The notes: generated from the sequence alone by a model not told the origin. 64,000 nt of DNA from Alphaproteobacteria bacterium AO1-B (GCA_001890945.1 MLAX01000002.1:310001-374000), one strand, 5' to 3'. Counted from the first letter of the stretch, positions 1 to 9,559 are shown. A program made the numbers and translations.

Positions 1-1
1 G

Positions 2-1279
2 CTGCATCATAGCTTGGCGGCGCTGAAGGAAGACCTCCCGGGTCTTGTCTTTCTGCGCGGCAGCGCGCGGCATCTGATCCCGGAACTCGTTCAGGAGACC
101 GGCGCAGATGCTGTCTACTGGAACCGCTGTTATGAGCCGCATGCCATCGAACGCGACAGTGCGCTGAAAGAGGCCCTGAAAACGGACCTGATCGATGCCA
201 AGAGTTTTAAGGCCTCCCTGCTGTTTGAGCCCTGGGATGTCGAAACTAAGACCGGTGGCCCCTACAAAGTCTACTCGCCGTTCTGGAAGGCGGCTCAACA
301 AATAAGCGTGCCGGATCCCTTGCCGGCCCCAGAGGAGATTGACTTCGCCGCCTACGACGAAGGCGATAGCTTGTCCGATCTGAAGTTGCTGCCGACCAAG
401 CCGAACTGGGCCGAGGGCTGGGAAGACATCTGGCAGCCTGGGGAAGCCGGCGCCAAAGACCGTCTGATCGAATTTCTGGATCACGGATTGTCCGGCTATG
501 GCGACAAGCGCAACCGGCCGGACTTGCCCAACGTCTCACGTTTGTCGCCGCACCTTCATTTTGGCGATATCTCGCCGAGGCAGGTGTGGTCGGCAACCCA
601 GCATGCAACCGCACGCAAATCCAGCCTTTCCAGCGACGGACACAAGTTCCTATCGGAAATTGCCTGGCGCGAGTTTTCCTATCATCTCCTCTATCATTTC
701 CCGCAATTGCCAGAGAAAAACTGGCGGCCTGCCTTCGACGCATACCCTTGGCGGGAGAGTGCGGAGGATCTCACAAAATGGCAAAAGGGATTGACCGGGT
801 ATCCGATGGTCGATGCCGGAATGCGCGAGCTCTGGCACACGGGCTACATGCACAATCGTGTGCGAATGCTGGCTGGCAGTTTTCTGGTCAAGCATCTCCG
901 TCTCCACTGGAAGCACGGAGAGACCTGGTTCCGCGATACGTTGGTCGATGCGGATCTTGCCAACAACTCGGCAAGCTGGCAATGGGTGGCCGGGTCCGGT
1001 TCGGATGCGGCACCATATTTCCGGATCTTCAATCCGATTTCTCAGGGACCGAAATTCGATCCGGACGGCAAATACGTGCGCCGCTGGGTGCCGGAATTGG
1101 CCAAGCTGCCGACGAAACACCTGTTTTCGCCCTTCGAGGCCCCGGCCAGTGTCCTGCGTGAGGCAGGCGTCCAGCTTGGCGAGACCTATCCGCATCCGAT
1201 AGTGGATCACGGCAAGGCCCGCCAAGCTGCGCTCGACGGCTATGAGGATGTGAAATCGGCGGGACAAGATGCAGCTTGA
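2..1279 (+). CDS. phrB: Deoxyribodipyrimidine photolyase, 3' part (5' end outside window)
   Basis: Light-dependent repair of cyclobutane pyrimidine dimers with FAD and an antenna cofactor. The frame is open to the left edge and begins mid-gene with LHHSLAAL, which matches the 'WWLHHSL' stretch of the N-terminal antenna domain, so roughly 50-80 residues are missing. The C-terminal FAD domain is complete: SRLSPHLHFGDISPR, FLSEIAWREFSYHLL, GYPMVDAGMREL, HNRVRM, and DADLANNSASWQW followed by DAAPYFRIFNP. A TTG at 14 could be mistaken for a start, but the upstream codons already encode family sequence. The spacing of motifs fits class I photolyases rather than cryptochrome-DASH, though that is by eye. 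DUF971 gene follows 61 nt downstream. Confidence 0.93.
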   Translation: MHHSLAALKEDLPGLVFLRGSARHLIPELVQETGADAVYWNRCYEPHAIERDSALKEALKTDLIDAKSFKASLLFEPWDVETKTGGPYKVYSPFWKAAQQISVPDPLPAPEEIDFAAYDEGDSLSDLKLLPTKPNWAEGWEDIWQPGEAGAKDRLIEFLDHGLSGYGDKRNRPDLPNVSRLSPHLHFGDISPRQVWSATQHATARKSSLSSDGHKFLSEIAWREFSYHLLYHFPQLPEKNWRPAFDAYPWRESAEDLTKWQKGLTGYPMVDAGMRELWHTGYMHNRVRMLAGSFLVKHLRLHWKHGETWFRDTLVDADLANNSASWQWVAGSGSDAAPYFRIFNPISQGPKFDPDGKYVRRWVPELAKLPTKHLFSPFEAPASVLREAGVQLGETYPHPIVDHGKARQAALDGYEDVKSAGQDAA

Positions 1280-1340
1280 CCCGTTGTTTTTGCCCGGTAT
1301 CGTCGCGCCACCAAATTCAGCCTAACCGGACACAGACAAA

Positions 1341-1703
1341 ATGACTGACTCTTCTGCTCCCTGGCCAACCGAACTCAGGGTTTCCAAGGATCGCAAAACG
1401 CTGACAGTTGCTTTCAACGATGGAGAGCAGCACGAGTTGAGCGCGGAATATCTGCGGGTGTGTTCACCATCGGCGGAGGTAAAGGGTCACGCTCCCTCGC
1501 AAAAGAAAACCGTCCCGGGCAAGAAAAACGTCGGGATCATGAAGATTGATCCGGTCGGCAACTACGCCGTCCGCATTCATTTCGACGACCTTCACAATTC
1601 CGGTATTTTCAGCTGGACCTATCTCCTGGAACTGGCAACGGACCGGTCAAAGCACTGGGGTGGGTATTTGCAGGAACTCGGTGAGAAGGGCCTCAGCCGG
1701 TAA
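1341..1703 (+). CDS. DUF971 domain protein
   Basis: 120-residue cytosolic protein of the DUF971 family, the same fold as the N-terminal domain of gamma-butyrobetaine hydroxylases. Family-like features are the WPTELRVSKDRKTLTVAF start, the SAEYLRVCSPSAEV core and the C-terminal FSWTYLLELA...HWGGYL block. Family members are often linked to iron-sulfur or metal handling, but the biochemical role is not settled. The gene follows the photolyase gene on the same strand and converges with the hydrolase at 1746. The ribosome-binding site ahead of the ATG is weak. Confidence 0.85.
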   Translation: MTDSSAPWPTELRVSKDRKTLTVAFNDGEQHELSAEYLRVCSPSAEVKGHAPSQKKTVPGKKNVGIMKIDPVGNYAVRIHFDDLHNSGIFSWTYLLELATDRSKHWGGYLQELGEKGLSR

Positions 1704-1745
1704 AGTGATGGGCAGCGCGGTTTTCACCGCGCCGCCGCTGTTTGG

Positions 1746-2705
1746 TTACTGGGTGACTTCGCGCTCCAGGAAACCCCGAATTTCTTCAGCTATGAACGCG
1801 CCGTCTTCTTCAAGGGCAAAGTGCCCGGTATCGAGAAGATGGAACTCGACGTTGGTCAGGTCCTGCCGATAGGGGTGAGCGCCTTCCGCCGGGAAGATCT
1901 GATCATTCTTGCCCCAGACCACGAGGGCAGGCGGCTGATGCTCGCGGAACAAAGCCTGCCATTCCGGATAGTGCGTCAGGTTGGTCCGGTAATCATAGAA
2001 CAGCTCCAGTTGAACCTCGGCATTTCCCGGACGATCCAAAAGGTATTGGACGTGCCAGTAATTGTCCGGGCTGATGGCATCCGGGTTACGGGTTCCGTGG
2101 GTGAATTGCCATTTGGTGCCTTCGATCCCGAGGAACGCGCGCAGAGGTGCTGCATTTTCCTCTGACGGATCTGCCCAATAGGCCCGAATTGGATCCCAAA
2201 ACTCCGGCAGTCCTTCTTCATAGGCGTTGCCGTTTTGGATGATAAAACCCGTGATCTTGTCCGGCGCTTTGGCGAACAGGCGGTATCCTACCGGCGCGCC
2301 ATAGTCCATCAGGTAGAGCGCATAACTTTCAATGTTCTTGCGCTCCAAAAGGTCTTCGACCGTACCGGCCAGGTTGTCGAACGTATAATCGTAGTTCTCA
2401 GCGGACGGCATGTCGGATGCGCCGAACCCCTGAAAGTCAGGTGCGATCACGTGATAGTCCGCCGCAAGGTCCGGAATCAGATTGCGGAACATGTGCGACG
2501 AGGTTGGAAAGCCGTGCAGCAGCAGCACAGTCGGATTGGCCGGATCTCCGGCTTCACGATAAGCAATCCGCAACCCGTCAATCGTTTCATACCCAAACTT
2601 GGTCTCAAACGGGGAGGCGTGCTCTGAGGCGTTGGATGACGCTATTGGTGTGATCAAGGCCGCTGCCAACAAGGCAGCCGAAAGGGTTCTGGTAATCAGC
2701 GACAT
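1746..2705 (-). CDS. Exported alpha/beta hydrolase (epoxide hydrolase/haloalkane dehalogenase type)
   Basis: 319 residues with a signal peptide (about 1-27, ending in SNASEHA), so probably periplasmic. The fold shows the oxyanion HGFP (LLLHGFPTSSHMF), DFQGFGASDMP, a nucleophile elbow LMDYGAPVG carrying Asp rather than Ser, an acid in VVWGKNDQIFP and a histidine in LDTGHFALEE. An Asp nucleophile points to epoxide hydrolases, haloalkane or haloacetate dehalogenases rather than esterases; the substrate cannot be read. AGGAG lies 7 nt before the ATG. It sits 48 nt downstream of the FMN-type gene on the same strand, so the two are probably cotranscribed from the TetR-controlled region at 3400-3610. 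Confidence 0.88.
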   Translation of the reverse strand: MSLITRTLSAALLAAALITPIASSNASEHASPFETKFGYETIDGLRIAYREAGDPANPTVLLLHGFPTSSHMFRNLIPDLAADYHVIAPDFQGFGASDMPSAENYDYTFDNLAGTVEDLLERKNIESYALYLMDYGAPVGYRLFAKAPDKITGFIIQNGNAYEEGLPEFWDPIRAYWADPSEENAAPLRAFLGIEGTKWQFTHGTRNPDAISPDNYWHVQYLLDRPGNAEVQLELFYDYRTNLTHYPEWQALFREHQPPALVVWGKNDQIFPAEGAHPYRQDLTNVEFHLLDTGHFALEEDGAFIAEEIRGFLEREVTQ

Positions 2706-2753
2706 GGTAAGTCTCCTTTTGCAGTGGGGCGCCGGAAACTGCCGGCGTCAGGC

Positions 2754-3383
2754 TTAGGGTGTGGGTTTCAGGAAGTCTTTCAGTTCCGCGTTTTCCGCTT
2801 CGAGCTCTGAAATGCGGTTTTGGAGAGCCAGAATGTCCGGGGCGAGTTCTTCCAGCGTGTAGCGCTTTGGAATGTGCTGCGGACAGTTCCAGTCGAGGGC
2901 TTCGATCGTCAGGACGACGGCGCGTTCTGGCAGGCCGCGATATCCGTCTTCGCGCAGGGTTTCGATAAGGTTCGGATCGTCCTTGGCATCAATCTGCCGG
3001 GCCCGCGCCCAGACTTTCAGACGGCGGCGATTGGGGTAATCCATCAGGATCAGGGATACACGGTCATTTTCTTTGAGATTTCCGGAGCTGATGTATTGCC
3101 GGTTGCCGCGAAAGTCCGCATAGGCCAGCGTCTTTTCATCCAGAACCTTCAAGAACCCGCGGGGGCCGCCGCGAAACTGAACGTAGGGCCAGCCGGTCTC
3201 GGAGACGGTTGCCTGATAGAAGCCATCGCGTTCGGAGATGAAGGCAGCTTCTGCCGGGCCCAGCCGATCGCCGCTGTCTGCCTCCGGAAGATCGAGCGGG
3301 GCGTAAGCCTCCCGGGAACCTTCTTCCGTTTGCCGCGCCCGAACAGCCGGGGTGAAGGCAATGGTTGATAATGCGCGTGCCAT
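2754..3383 (-). CDS. Pyridoxamine 5'-phosphate oxidase-family flavin-binding protein
   Basis: 209 residues. The central barrel resembles the PNPOx-like split beta-barrel: GFYQATVSETGWPYVQFRGGP, TLAYADFRGNRQYISSGNL and VSLILMDYPNRRRLKVWARA. The last 30 residues form a short predicted coiled coil (LQNRISELEAENAELKDFL). Family members bind FMN or F420 and reduce or sense small molecules; true PdxH function is unlikely because of length and the extra helix. GGAG lies 6 nt before the ATG. First gene of a two-gene operon with the exported hydrolase, divergent from a TetR gene, with operator copies directly upstream. Confidence 0.85.
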   Translation of the reverse strand: MARALSTIAFTPAVRARQTEEGSREAYAPLDLPEADSGDRLGPAEAAFISERDGFYQATVSETGWPYVQFRGGPRGFLKVLDEKTLAYADFRGNRQYISSGNLKENDRVSLILMDYPNRRRLKVWARARQIDAKDDPNLIETLREDGYRGLPERAVVLTIEALDWNCPQHIPKRYTLEELAPDILALQNRISELEAENAELKDFLKPTP

Positions 3384-3402
3384 GACGGGTCTCCAATCAG
3401 GT

Positions 3403-3420
3403 AATGTACCGATCTGTTCA
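3403..3420. promoter_or_regulatory. Putative TetR operator copy 1
   Basis: AATGTACCGATCTGTTCA, an imperfect dyad around GATC lying 20-37 bp upstream of the flavoprotein start. It matches the two other copies in this spacer (3439-3456 and 3591-3606). Probable binding site for the divergent TetR protein; inferred from repetition and symmetry only. Confidence 0.6.
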
Positions 3421-3438
3421 CTTTGATGAGTTGTATAT

Positions 3439-3456
3439 GTACAGATCTGTTCATTT
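3439..3456. promoter_or_regulatory. Putative TetR operator copy 2 (best palindrome)
   Basis: GTACAGATCTGTTCAT holds a perfect 10-bp palindrome ACAGATCTGT (3441-3450) and extends with one mismatched pair. It is centred about 40 bp from copy 1, close to four helical turns. Likely operator for the flanking TetR gene and the divergent hydrolase operon. Confidence 0.65.
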
Positions 3457-3590
3457 AATCAAGAGGAATCAGACATATTTTTTAAGCTGGCTCGTTTCAG
3501 AATTCATCTAAGCTCAAATAAATATCTGTAATATATGAATAAAATTGGATTTCGAAAAAATCGATTGAATGGGAAATCAATCTTAATATA

Positions 3591-3606
3591 TATACAGATC
3601 AGTACA
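3591..3606. promoter_or_regulatory. Putative TetR operator copy 3
   Basis: TATACAGATCAGTACA, the same ACAGATC core, ends 13 bp before the tetR ATG, next to its ribosome-binding site. The position suits autorepression. The roughly 130 bp between copies 2 and 3 is strikingly AT-rich. Confidence 0.6.
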
Positions 3607-3619
3607 CATAGGAGTGAAC

Positions 3620-4186
3620 ATGCGCCAGAGTAAACGCGATGAACTGGTCCATAAAGCCCAAGAGATTTTCGATCGGGATGGATTTCAGGCGACCGGCATG
3701 GACGCGCTTGTGGCTGAGACCGGTATCAGCAAGACCACGATGTTCAAGCACTTCCGCAACAAGGATGAACTGATCCTGGCGACCTTGCGGCTGCGGGATG
3801 AGACGTTCCGCAACTGGATGCACCGGAAACTTGACCGGTTCGCAGGCGCGCCAGATCAGCAACTCCTGGCGGTTTTCGATCTGTTGCAGGAATGGTTCGA
3901 CCAGCCGAATTTTCATGGCTGCTTGTTCATCAAGGCAGCCTCGGAGTTCTCTGACGGTGAAGCGGCGATCCCAGCGCAGGCGCGCGAACATAAACGGCTC
4001 CTGCTCAACGACTTGATTGGGTTGGCCAAGGCTGCCGGTGCAGATCTGCCGGATCAGCTGGGCCGACAGTTGATGCTTTTGATCGAGGGTGCAATCGTCG
4101 CAGCGCGTATGGGATACTCCCAAACAACGGCCCGCGATGCACATGCGGCCGCGACGGTGTTGATCGGACAAGCTATTGGCAAATAA
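3620..4186 (+). CDS. TetR/AcrR-family transcriptional regulator
   Basis: 188 residues. The N-terminal helix-turn-helix is typical: AQEIFDRDGFQATGMDALVAETGISKTTMFKHFRNKDELI (about residues 12-51). The C-terminal ligand domain is generic. I prefer the ATG at 3620, which has GGAG 5 nt upstream, over the in-frame GTG at 3614. It is divergent from the flavoprotein-hydrolase operon and flanked by three matching palindromes, so it most likely represses both itself and that operon. The inducer is unknown. Confidence 0.9.
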   Translation: MRQSKRDELVHKAQEIFDRDGFQATGMDALVAETGISKTTMFKHFRNKDELILATLRLRDETFRNWMHRKLDRFAGAPDQQLLAVFDLLQEWFDQPNFHGCLFIKAASEFSDGEAAIPAQAREHKRLLLNDLIGLAKAAGADLPDQLGRQLMLLIEGAIVAARMGYSQTTARDAHAAATVLIGQAIGK

Positions 4187-4188
4187 AA

Positions 4189-4212
4189 AAGGCCGGGATG
4201 CCCCGGCCTTTC
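4189..4212 (-). terminator. Rho-independent terminator (convergent, mainly for the L,D-transpeptidase gene)
   Basis: AAGGCCGGG / CCCGGCCTT stem with a 4-nt loop lies between the convergent tetR and L,D-transpeptidase genes. On the minus strand it is followed by a run of six T. On the plus strand the tract is shorter (TTTCC), so it may work in both directions but better for the minus-strand gene. Confidence 0.8.
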
Positions 4213-4234
4213 CTTGATGCATGCGGCTGACGGA

Positions 4235-4828
4235 TCAGCGCTTCACGACGATTTTCGCGCCGACATCCACACTCTTGTAAAGATGGATGACGTCTTCATT
4301 TGCCATCCGGATGCAGCCGGAAGAGACCGCTGAGCCGATCGTCCACGGTTCCGTGGTGCCGTGGATGCGGTACAAGGTGTTGCCGATGTAAAGCGCACGT
4401 GCGCCCATCGGGTTGTTCGGGCCGCCTTTCATGTGCGCCGGAAGGATCCGGCCCTTGGCACGCTCGCGCGCCCGCATTTGCGCCGGCGGTGTCCAGCTCG
4501 GCCATTCAGCCTTGCGGGTTACGCGGTGTGTCCCGGCCCACTGGAAGCCTTCCTTGCCGACACCCACGCCGTATTTCATGGCACGGCCATTGTCCAGGAT
4601 GTGATAAAGGCGGCGCTCGGACGTGTCGATGACGATTGTGCCCGGGCTGTAAGGACCGTCATAACGCACGCGTTTGCGCTTGATCGGGGACGGCCCGCCT
4701 GGATGATATTTCATGGTAAGCCAGCGTTTGCTCACCGGATCGAAGTACGTTCCTTGCGCACTGGCCGGGGTTTCGAACATGATCGCGCTGATCGCGATTG
4801 CCAAAACCATATAAAAAAGTTTTCTCAT
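4235..4828 (-). CDS. L,D-transpeptidase (YkuD domain), exported
   Basis: 197 residues. The signal peptide MRKLFYMVLAIAISAIMF...ASAQ is followed by a short linker and a YkuD domain. The active-site block runs from YRIHGTTEPWTIGS to SSGCIRM, supplying the conserved His, Ser-Gly-Cys and Arg. These enzymes make 3-3 peptidoglycan cross-links or attach proteins to peptidoglycan. I place the start at the ATG at 4828 (GGGGA 8 nt upstream), because the longer frame would bury the signal peptide behind 41 unrelated residues. Monocistronic with its own terminator. Confidence 0.92.
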   Translation of the reverse strand: MRKLFYMVLAIAISAIMFETPASAQGTYFDPVSKRWLTMKYHPGGPSPIKRKRVRYDGPYSPGTIVIDTSERRLYHILDNGRAMKYGVGVGKEGFQWAGTHRVTRKAEWPSWTPPAQMRARERAKGRILPAHMKGGPNNPMGARALYIGNTLYRIHGTTEPWTIGSAVSSGCIRMANEDVIHLYKSVDVGAKIVVKR

Positions 4829-5129
4829 AACATTTCCCCGTAAGCACCCAGCCTCCTGACGGAGAGGCGAATCCATGTCTTCAAGATAAAAAGACGTCCT
4901 TGCCGTACCGTTAACACTATTGGCGTAATCGAGGCGCGTCTTCCATCTCACGTATCTGTGATCGACCTATATCGGCCGATATTTGTGCCTCATCAGCAAC
5001 AATTCATGCACGTCAGTACAGTCAAAACCGACGGCACACGCATAAGTTAGTCTTTGCAGTCACTCTTTTTGGTGATCCGGAACACACTTTGACGCCGCTT
5101 TTCTAAAATTTCCAATCAATTCCCATGCG
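4829..5129. other. Intergenic region with a 14-bp palindrome
   Basis: No gene seen. The only notable element is the perfect palindrome ATATCGGCCGATAT (4969-4982), about 140 bp upstream of the L,D-transpeptidase start, which could be an operator. The part nearest 5130 is the downstream side of the DUF1989 gene and shows no convincing terminator. Confidence 0.4.
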
Positions 5130-5987
5130 TCAGAGCCCGTGGCTGCGATCATACGGATTGATATCTGGCGATTGCCATCCATTCAGACGGCCATCCTGCG
5201 GCTTGAAGACCTCCATGAGCATTGGATGACAGGGCGCTGTATCGCTGGAATGCTCAGATCCGCAATCTCCGCCAGGACAGGCGCTCATGACGGCGAGCAA
5301 TCCGATTTCGGCGAAGAGTTCCAGATAGTCGCCCGGCCGCACTGGGCTGGCCTTCATGAAGTACTGACCGGTGTCGCGAGTAAAACCGGTGCACATGAAG
5401 ACATTCAGGACATCATGCACATGTTGTTCCGCGTCTTCCAGGCTCATGCCTTTGGTCTGAGCGAGCGCACGGGTCAAATTGGAATGGCAGCAATGGTGAT
5501 AATCAGGACCGCCAAGCGCACGGCCAGTATACGGGTCGCAGCGGGTGCCGATGACGTCGTGCACCGAGCCGCCGAATTCATCGATGCCATACCAGTCGAG
5601 GGTATCGGTGGTGACCGTTGCCAGCGGGCGCAGGGTCGGGAAGTTTGACCAGAGACGGTCGCCGGTGGTCACATGCGTGCCATGGAGTGCCCGTGTCTTG
5701 CCGGAGTAAAACCGTTCGGTGAGATCTGCGCTGTTGAAGAGATTGAGGTCACCTACCTGTGGGCCCTCAATCGAAGTGATCCTCAAGAAACATCCGGCCG
5801 GGACTTCAATGCTCGCCGCTTCCCGTGGCGGCACCGTCACCTCACCAATTTTTTCAGCCCCTTCGCGCGCCTTTGCATAAAGCGGGAGGTCAGGGGCAGG
5901 CAGGGTATCGTTCGGATAACAAATCACCGGGCGGATCGCGCGGCGGTCTGCAGCATCAACGGGTTGGGTCATCGGTGCGTCCAGCAA
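5130..5987 (-). CDS. DUF1989 (urea carboxylase-associated family) protein
   Basis: 285 residues. The family is named from genes beside urea carboxylase; related proteins occur in urea, guanidine and aminomethyl compound use. Visible features are IEVPAGCFLRITSIEGPQVGDLNLFN, the RFYSGKTRALHGTHVTTGDRLWSN block, and the Cys/His-rich motifs YHHCCHSN, NVFMCTGF and CPGGDCGSEHS, which suggest metal binding. No urea carboxylase, allophanate hydrolase or urea transporter gene is nearby, so it is an orphan here. The start could be the first M or the M at residue 6 (MTQPVDAA). Confidence 0.85.
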   Translation of the reverse strand: MLDAPMTQPVDAADRRAIRPVICYPNDTLPAPDLPLYAKAREGAEKIGEVTVPPREAASIEVPAGCFLRITSIEGPQVGDLNLFNSADLTERFYSGKTRALHGTHVTTGDRLWSNFPTLRPLATVTTDTLDWYGIDEFGGSVHDVIGTRCDPYTGRALGGPDYHHCCHSNLTRALAQTKGMSLEDAEQHVHDVLNVFMCTGFTRDTGQYFMKASPVRPGDYLELFAEIGLLAVMSACPGGDCGSEHSSDTAPCHPMLMEVFKPQDGRLNGWQSPDINPYDRSHGL

Positions 5988-6185
5988 GGTTTGGCGATGG
6001 ACGATTTGTGGCTGGGGCCGGTCCGCGATGCAAGACCGGTTGTCTTAGAAAATGACCTGTCTCACATCAAAACCGGAATGGACCGGAAGGTCCTATTCCG
6101 CACGGATGTGACGACCATCACGTCATGAAGCACACGCCTTGGGTAGTCTTCTTTCAGTTGAACGGAAGATCCTTGGGAGGACATC

Positions 6186-6320
6186 ATGGCACAGTACGGC
6201 GGAAGAAGAACATCTCACATTCGTCAGATGTGCGTCGCTCTGCGCTCAGTATGCCGGGAGGAGGACAAGGCCATTCCGGAGCCGCTGAAGGAAAAATCTG
6301 ATGACACGGACAGTGACTGA
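6186..6320 (+). CDS. Small protein, 44 residues, possible NepR-like
   Basis: A short gene with a near-ideal ribosome-binding site (GGGAGGA, about 5 nt before the ATG). The product starts MAQYGGRRTSHIRQM and ends in an acidic tail KEKSDDTDSD. The middle (MCVALRSVCREEDKAIPEPL) loosely resembles the 'LRxxY....PVPxxL' core of NepR anti-sigma factors of the alphaproteobacterial general stress response, but is one residue shorter and lacks the usual Tyr. Function is therefore uncertain. No phyR, ecfG or histidine kinase gene is in the window. Confidence 0.55.
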   Translation: MAQYGGRRTSHIRQMCVALRSVCREEDKAIPEPLKEKSDDTDSD

Positions 6321-6354
6321 AGCGGGACGCGAAGCTTGAGGCTTCAGAAGCCGG

Positions 6355-6945
6355 TCAGTCTGCAGGCTCTTTCTTGGTGACTTTGTACCAAAGGACGGCC
6401 ACGGCGACCCCGGCACCGCCGAACTTGGCCATTGTCTCCAACAACTGTGCCGTCAGCGGCTCGTCCTTTCCGATGTCGGTGCGCAATCCGAACATCCCGG
6501 ACCAGTCATAGCCCGCAATGTCCAAAAGGCTCTGTTCCCTGGTGATCATAAAATAGACAAGTCCGGCGATCATTCCGGCAATCGGCACCAGTGGATACTT
6601 CGCCTGGATCGCGCGCTTCCTCTTTTCCTTTTCACCCTGCATGCCACGTTGCAGTCCCTTGAACTGCAGAAACAGGATGAAACCGACGAAGGTCATCATC
6701 GGAACCAACATCAGCAGTGTTATGGTGCTAACCTCGCCAACAGCGAAAAGTGTGGTCGCTATGACCGCCAGCGTAGTTCCCGCAGCAGCATAGGCCGGCC
6801 AGGGCGTGTCCGTTGCAAAGCGCACAAGGACAGGATCTTCATAGCAATCGACCGCATCGTGGATTGGACGGCGGGGCAGGGACCGTCCCCGCTCTTGCGG
6901 GACAAAACTGTGGTCGCGCTTTCCAAAGGATTTCTGCTGCCGCAT
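6355..6945 (-). CDS. Membrane protein of unknown function
   Basis: 196 residues, not recognised. About 45 polar, basic N-terminal residues are followed by likely membrane segments near 50-70 (WPAYAAAGTTLAVIATTLFA), 73-95 (TITLLMLVPMMTFVGFILFL), 118-135 (LVPIAGMIAGLVYFMI) and 172-188. A basic KGLQRGMQGEKEKRKRAIQ loop lies between the second and third. GGAGG sits about 7 nt before the ATG. Not obviously in an operon. Confidence 0.75.
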   Translation of the reverse strand: MRQQKSFGKRDHSFVPQERGRSLPRRPIHDAVDCYEDPVLVRFATDTPWPAYAAAGTTLAVIATTLFAVGEVSTITLLMLVPMMTFVGFILFLQFKGLQRGMQGEKEKRKRAIQAKYPLVPIAGMIAGLVYFMITREQSLLDIAGYDWSGMFGLRTDIGKDEPLTAQLLETMAKFGGAGVAVAVLWYKVTKKEPAD

Positions 6946-7348
6946 TCCCGATCCTCCGCATGTCAGAATTGCTGAGAAGATAGAGAATACAACTTAAAAT
7001 AGGCTTTCAGATTGCCCTAAATGCTTAAGGAGATGGCCCGGTAACGGAGACTTGGTCTTTTGGCGCAATAACTCCCGGAATGCCGTTCAATACGTGGCCG
7101 TCCCGGCCTTTGAGCCGGGACCTATAACAACACGATTGTGGTCCCGGGTCGCGCCGGGACGGCGGAGCGGGAGTTCGAAAATGTGTGGCGAAACCCGCAG
7201 CTTCTCCTATGTCATCGCCGGGCTTGACCCGGTGATCCATGCCGTTTCCTTTTCACTCGATCAGCATGGGTGCGAAACATCGGCACGGCATGGGAGGCTC
7301 CGCACCCGTAGCGGGGACAGGATTTCTGCTACTCAATTCCGCGTCTTA
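6946..7348. other. Intergenic region with REP-like hairpins
   Basis: No gene is supported. The stretch holds three GC-rich inverted repeats (see repeat at 7100-7236) and a looser GGGTGCG/CGCACCC pair (7268-7274 and 7301-7307). Confidence 0.6.
7100..7236. repeat. Cluster of three REP-like palindromes
   Basis: Unit 1 GTCCCGGC-6nt-GCCGGGAC (7100-7121); unit 2 GTCCCGG-6nt-CCGGGAC (7141-7160), so units 1 and 2 have alternating near-identical arms. Unit 3 ATCGCCGGG...CCCGGTGAT (7214-7236) matches the widespread alphaproteobacterial spacer element containing CGGGTCAAGCCCGG. Probably extragenic palindromes acting in mRNA stability or termination, or remnants of small mobile units. Confidence 0.7.
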
Positions 7349-7654
7349 TCACGGATCTCGACGTACACTTTTATCGAGCAGATTTCTCTGGGTCGCAATG
7401 CGATCCATTTTCTTGTCGGCGCGAAAATCGGATTTCAGACCGAACACCAGTCCTACCAATAGGAGAATCGAAAGAATACGAAATAGCCAAAGGGCACCTG
7501 TAACACCAAGTAGCTCTACGGCCCATTGAGCCCGATAATCGGCTTGGATTGTGTCTGCGCCGACGAAGATCAGGCCGAACACGCATAGTGAAAGCAAACA
7601 GAATCCGATGAGTTTGTAGCGGTTATGTCTTTTGAACAGGGAAAGACCAAACAC
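7349..7654 (-). CDS. Small two-helix membrane protein, unknown
   Basis: 101 residues, GTG start with GGAG about 7 nt upstream. Two likely membrane helices: YKLIGFCLLSLCVFGLIFVG (about 13-32) and a second near 50-72 (GALWLFRILSILLLVGLVFG), with a short loop between and a basic C-terminal tail. No family recognised. Coding probability rests on the start signal and the hydrophobic pattern, so it is moderate. Confidence 0.6.
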   Translation of the reverse strand: MFGLSLFKRHNRYKLIGFCLLSLCVFGLIFVGADTIQADYRAQWAVELLGVTGALWLFRILSILLLVGLVFGLKSDFRADKKMDRIATQRNLLDKSVRRDP

Positions 7655-7718
7655 TCAAAGCTCCGAGTGATTTCTTTGTTTCGTCTCTAAGGTGACAATC
7701 AGAGGTTCAAAGAGCATG

Positions 7719-7748
7719 AAGCCCGCAAGTATGGGTGCTTGCGGGCTT
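7719..7748 (-). terminator. Stem-loop, possible terminator of the fumarase gene
   Basis: AAGCCCGCAAG / CTTGCGGGCTT with an 8-nt loop lies about 40 nt past the fumarase stop codon. The stem is strong but no long T-run follows on the minus strand, so termination may be partly factor-dependent. Confidence 0.55.
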
Positions 7749-7788
7749 TGCTGGAGCAATATGGATTTTGCCGGAGCCCGGCCAAAAC

Positions 7789-9426
<1,638 letters not shown>

Positions 9427-9506
9427 GCAAAAAGCCTTCCTGATCTGGCTAGGCGCTGACGGTTCAGCCCCTGGCAAAAGGTCTGTGGCGTGTTCTTAAG
9501 CAAAAA

Positions 9507-9532
9507 GACCGCGAACGCCAAGCGCCGCGGTC
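9507..9532 (-). terminator. Terminator of the YceI-b561 operon
   Basis: GACCGCG / CGCGGTC stem located just past the first YceI stop. On the minus strand it is followed directly by TTTTTG, a good intrinsic terminator. It separates this operon from the upstream region of the fumarase gene. Confidence 0.8.
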
Positions 9533-9559
9533 TCATGATTTGGTCTGATCGAGGAATTG

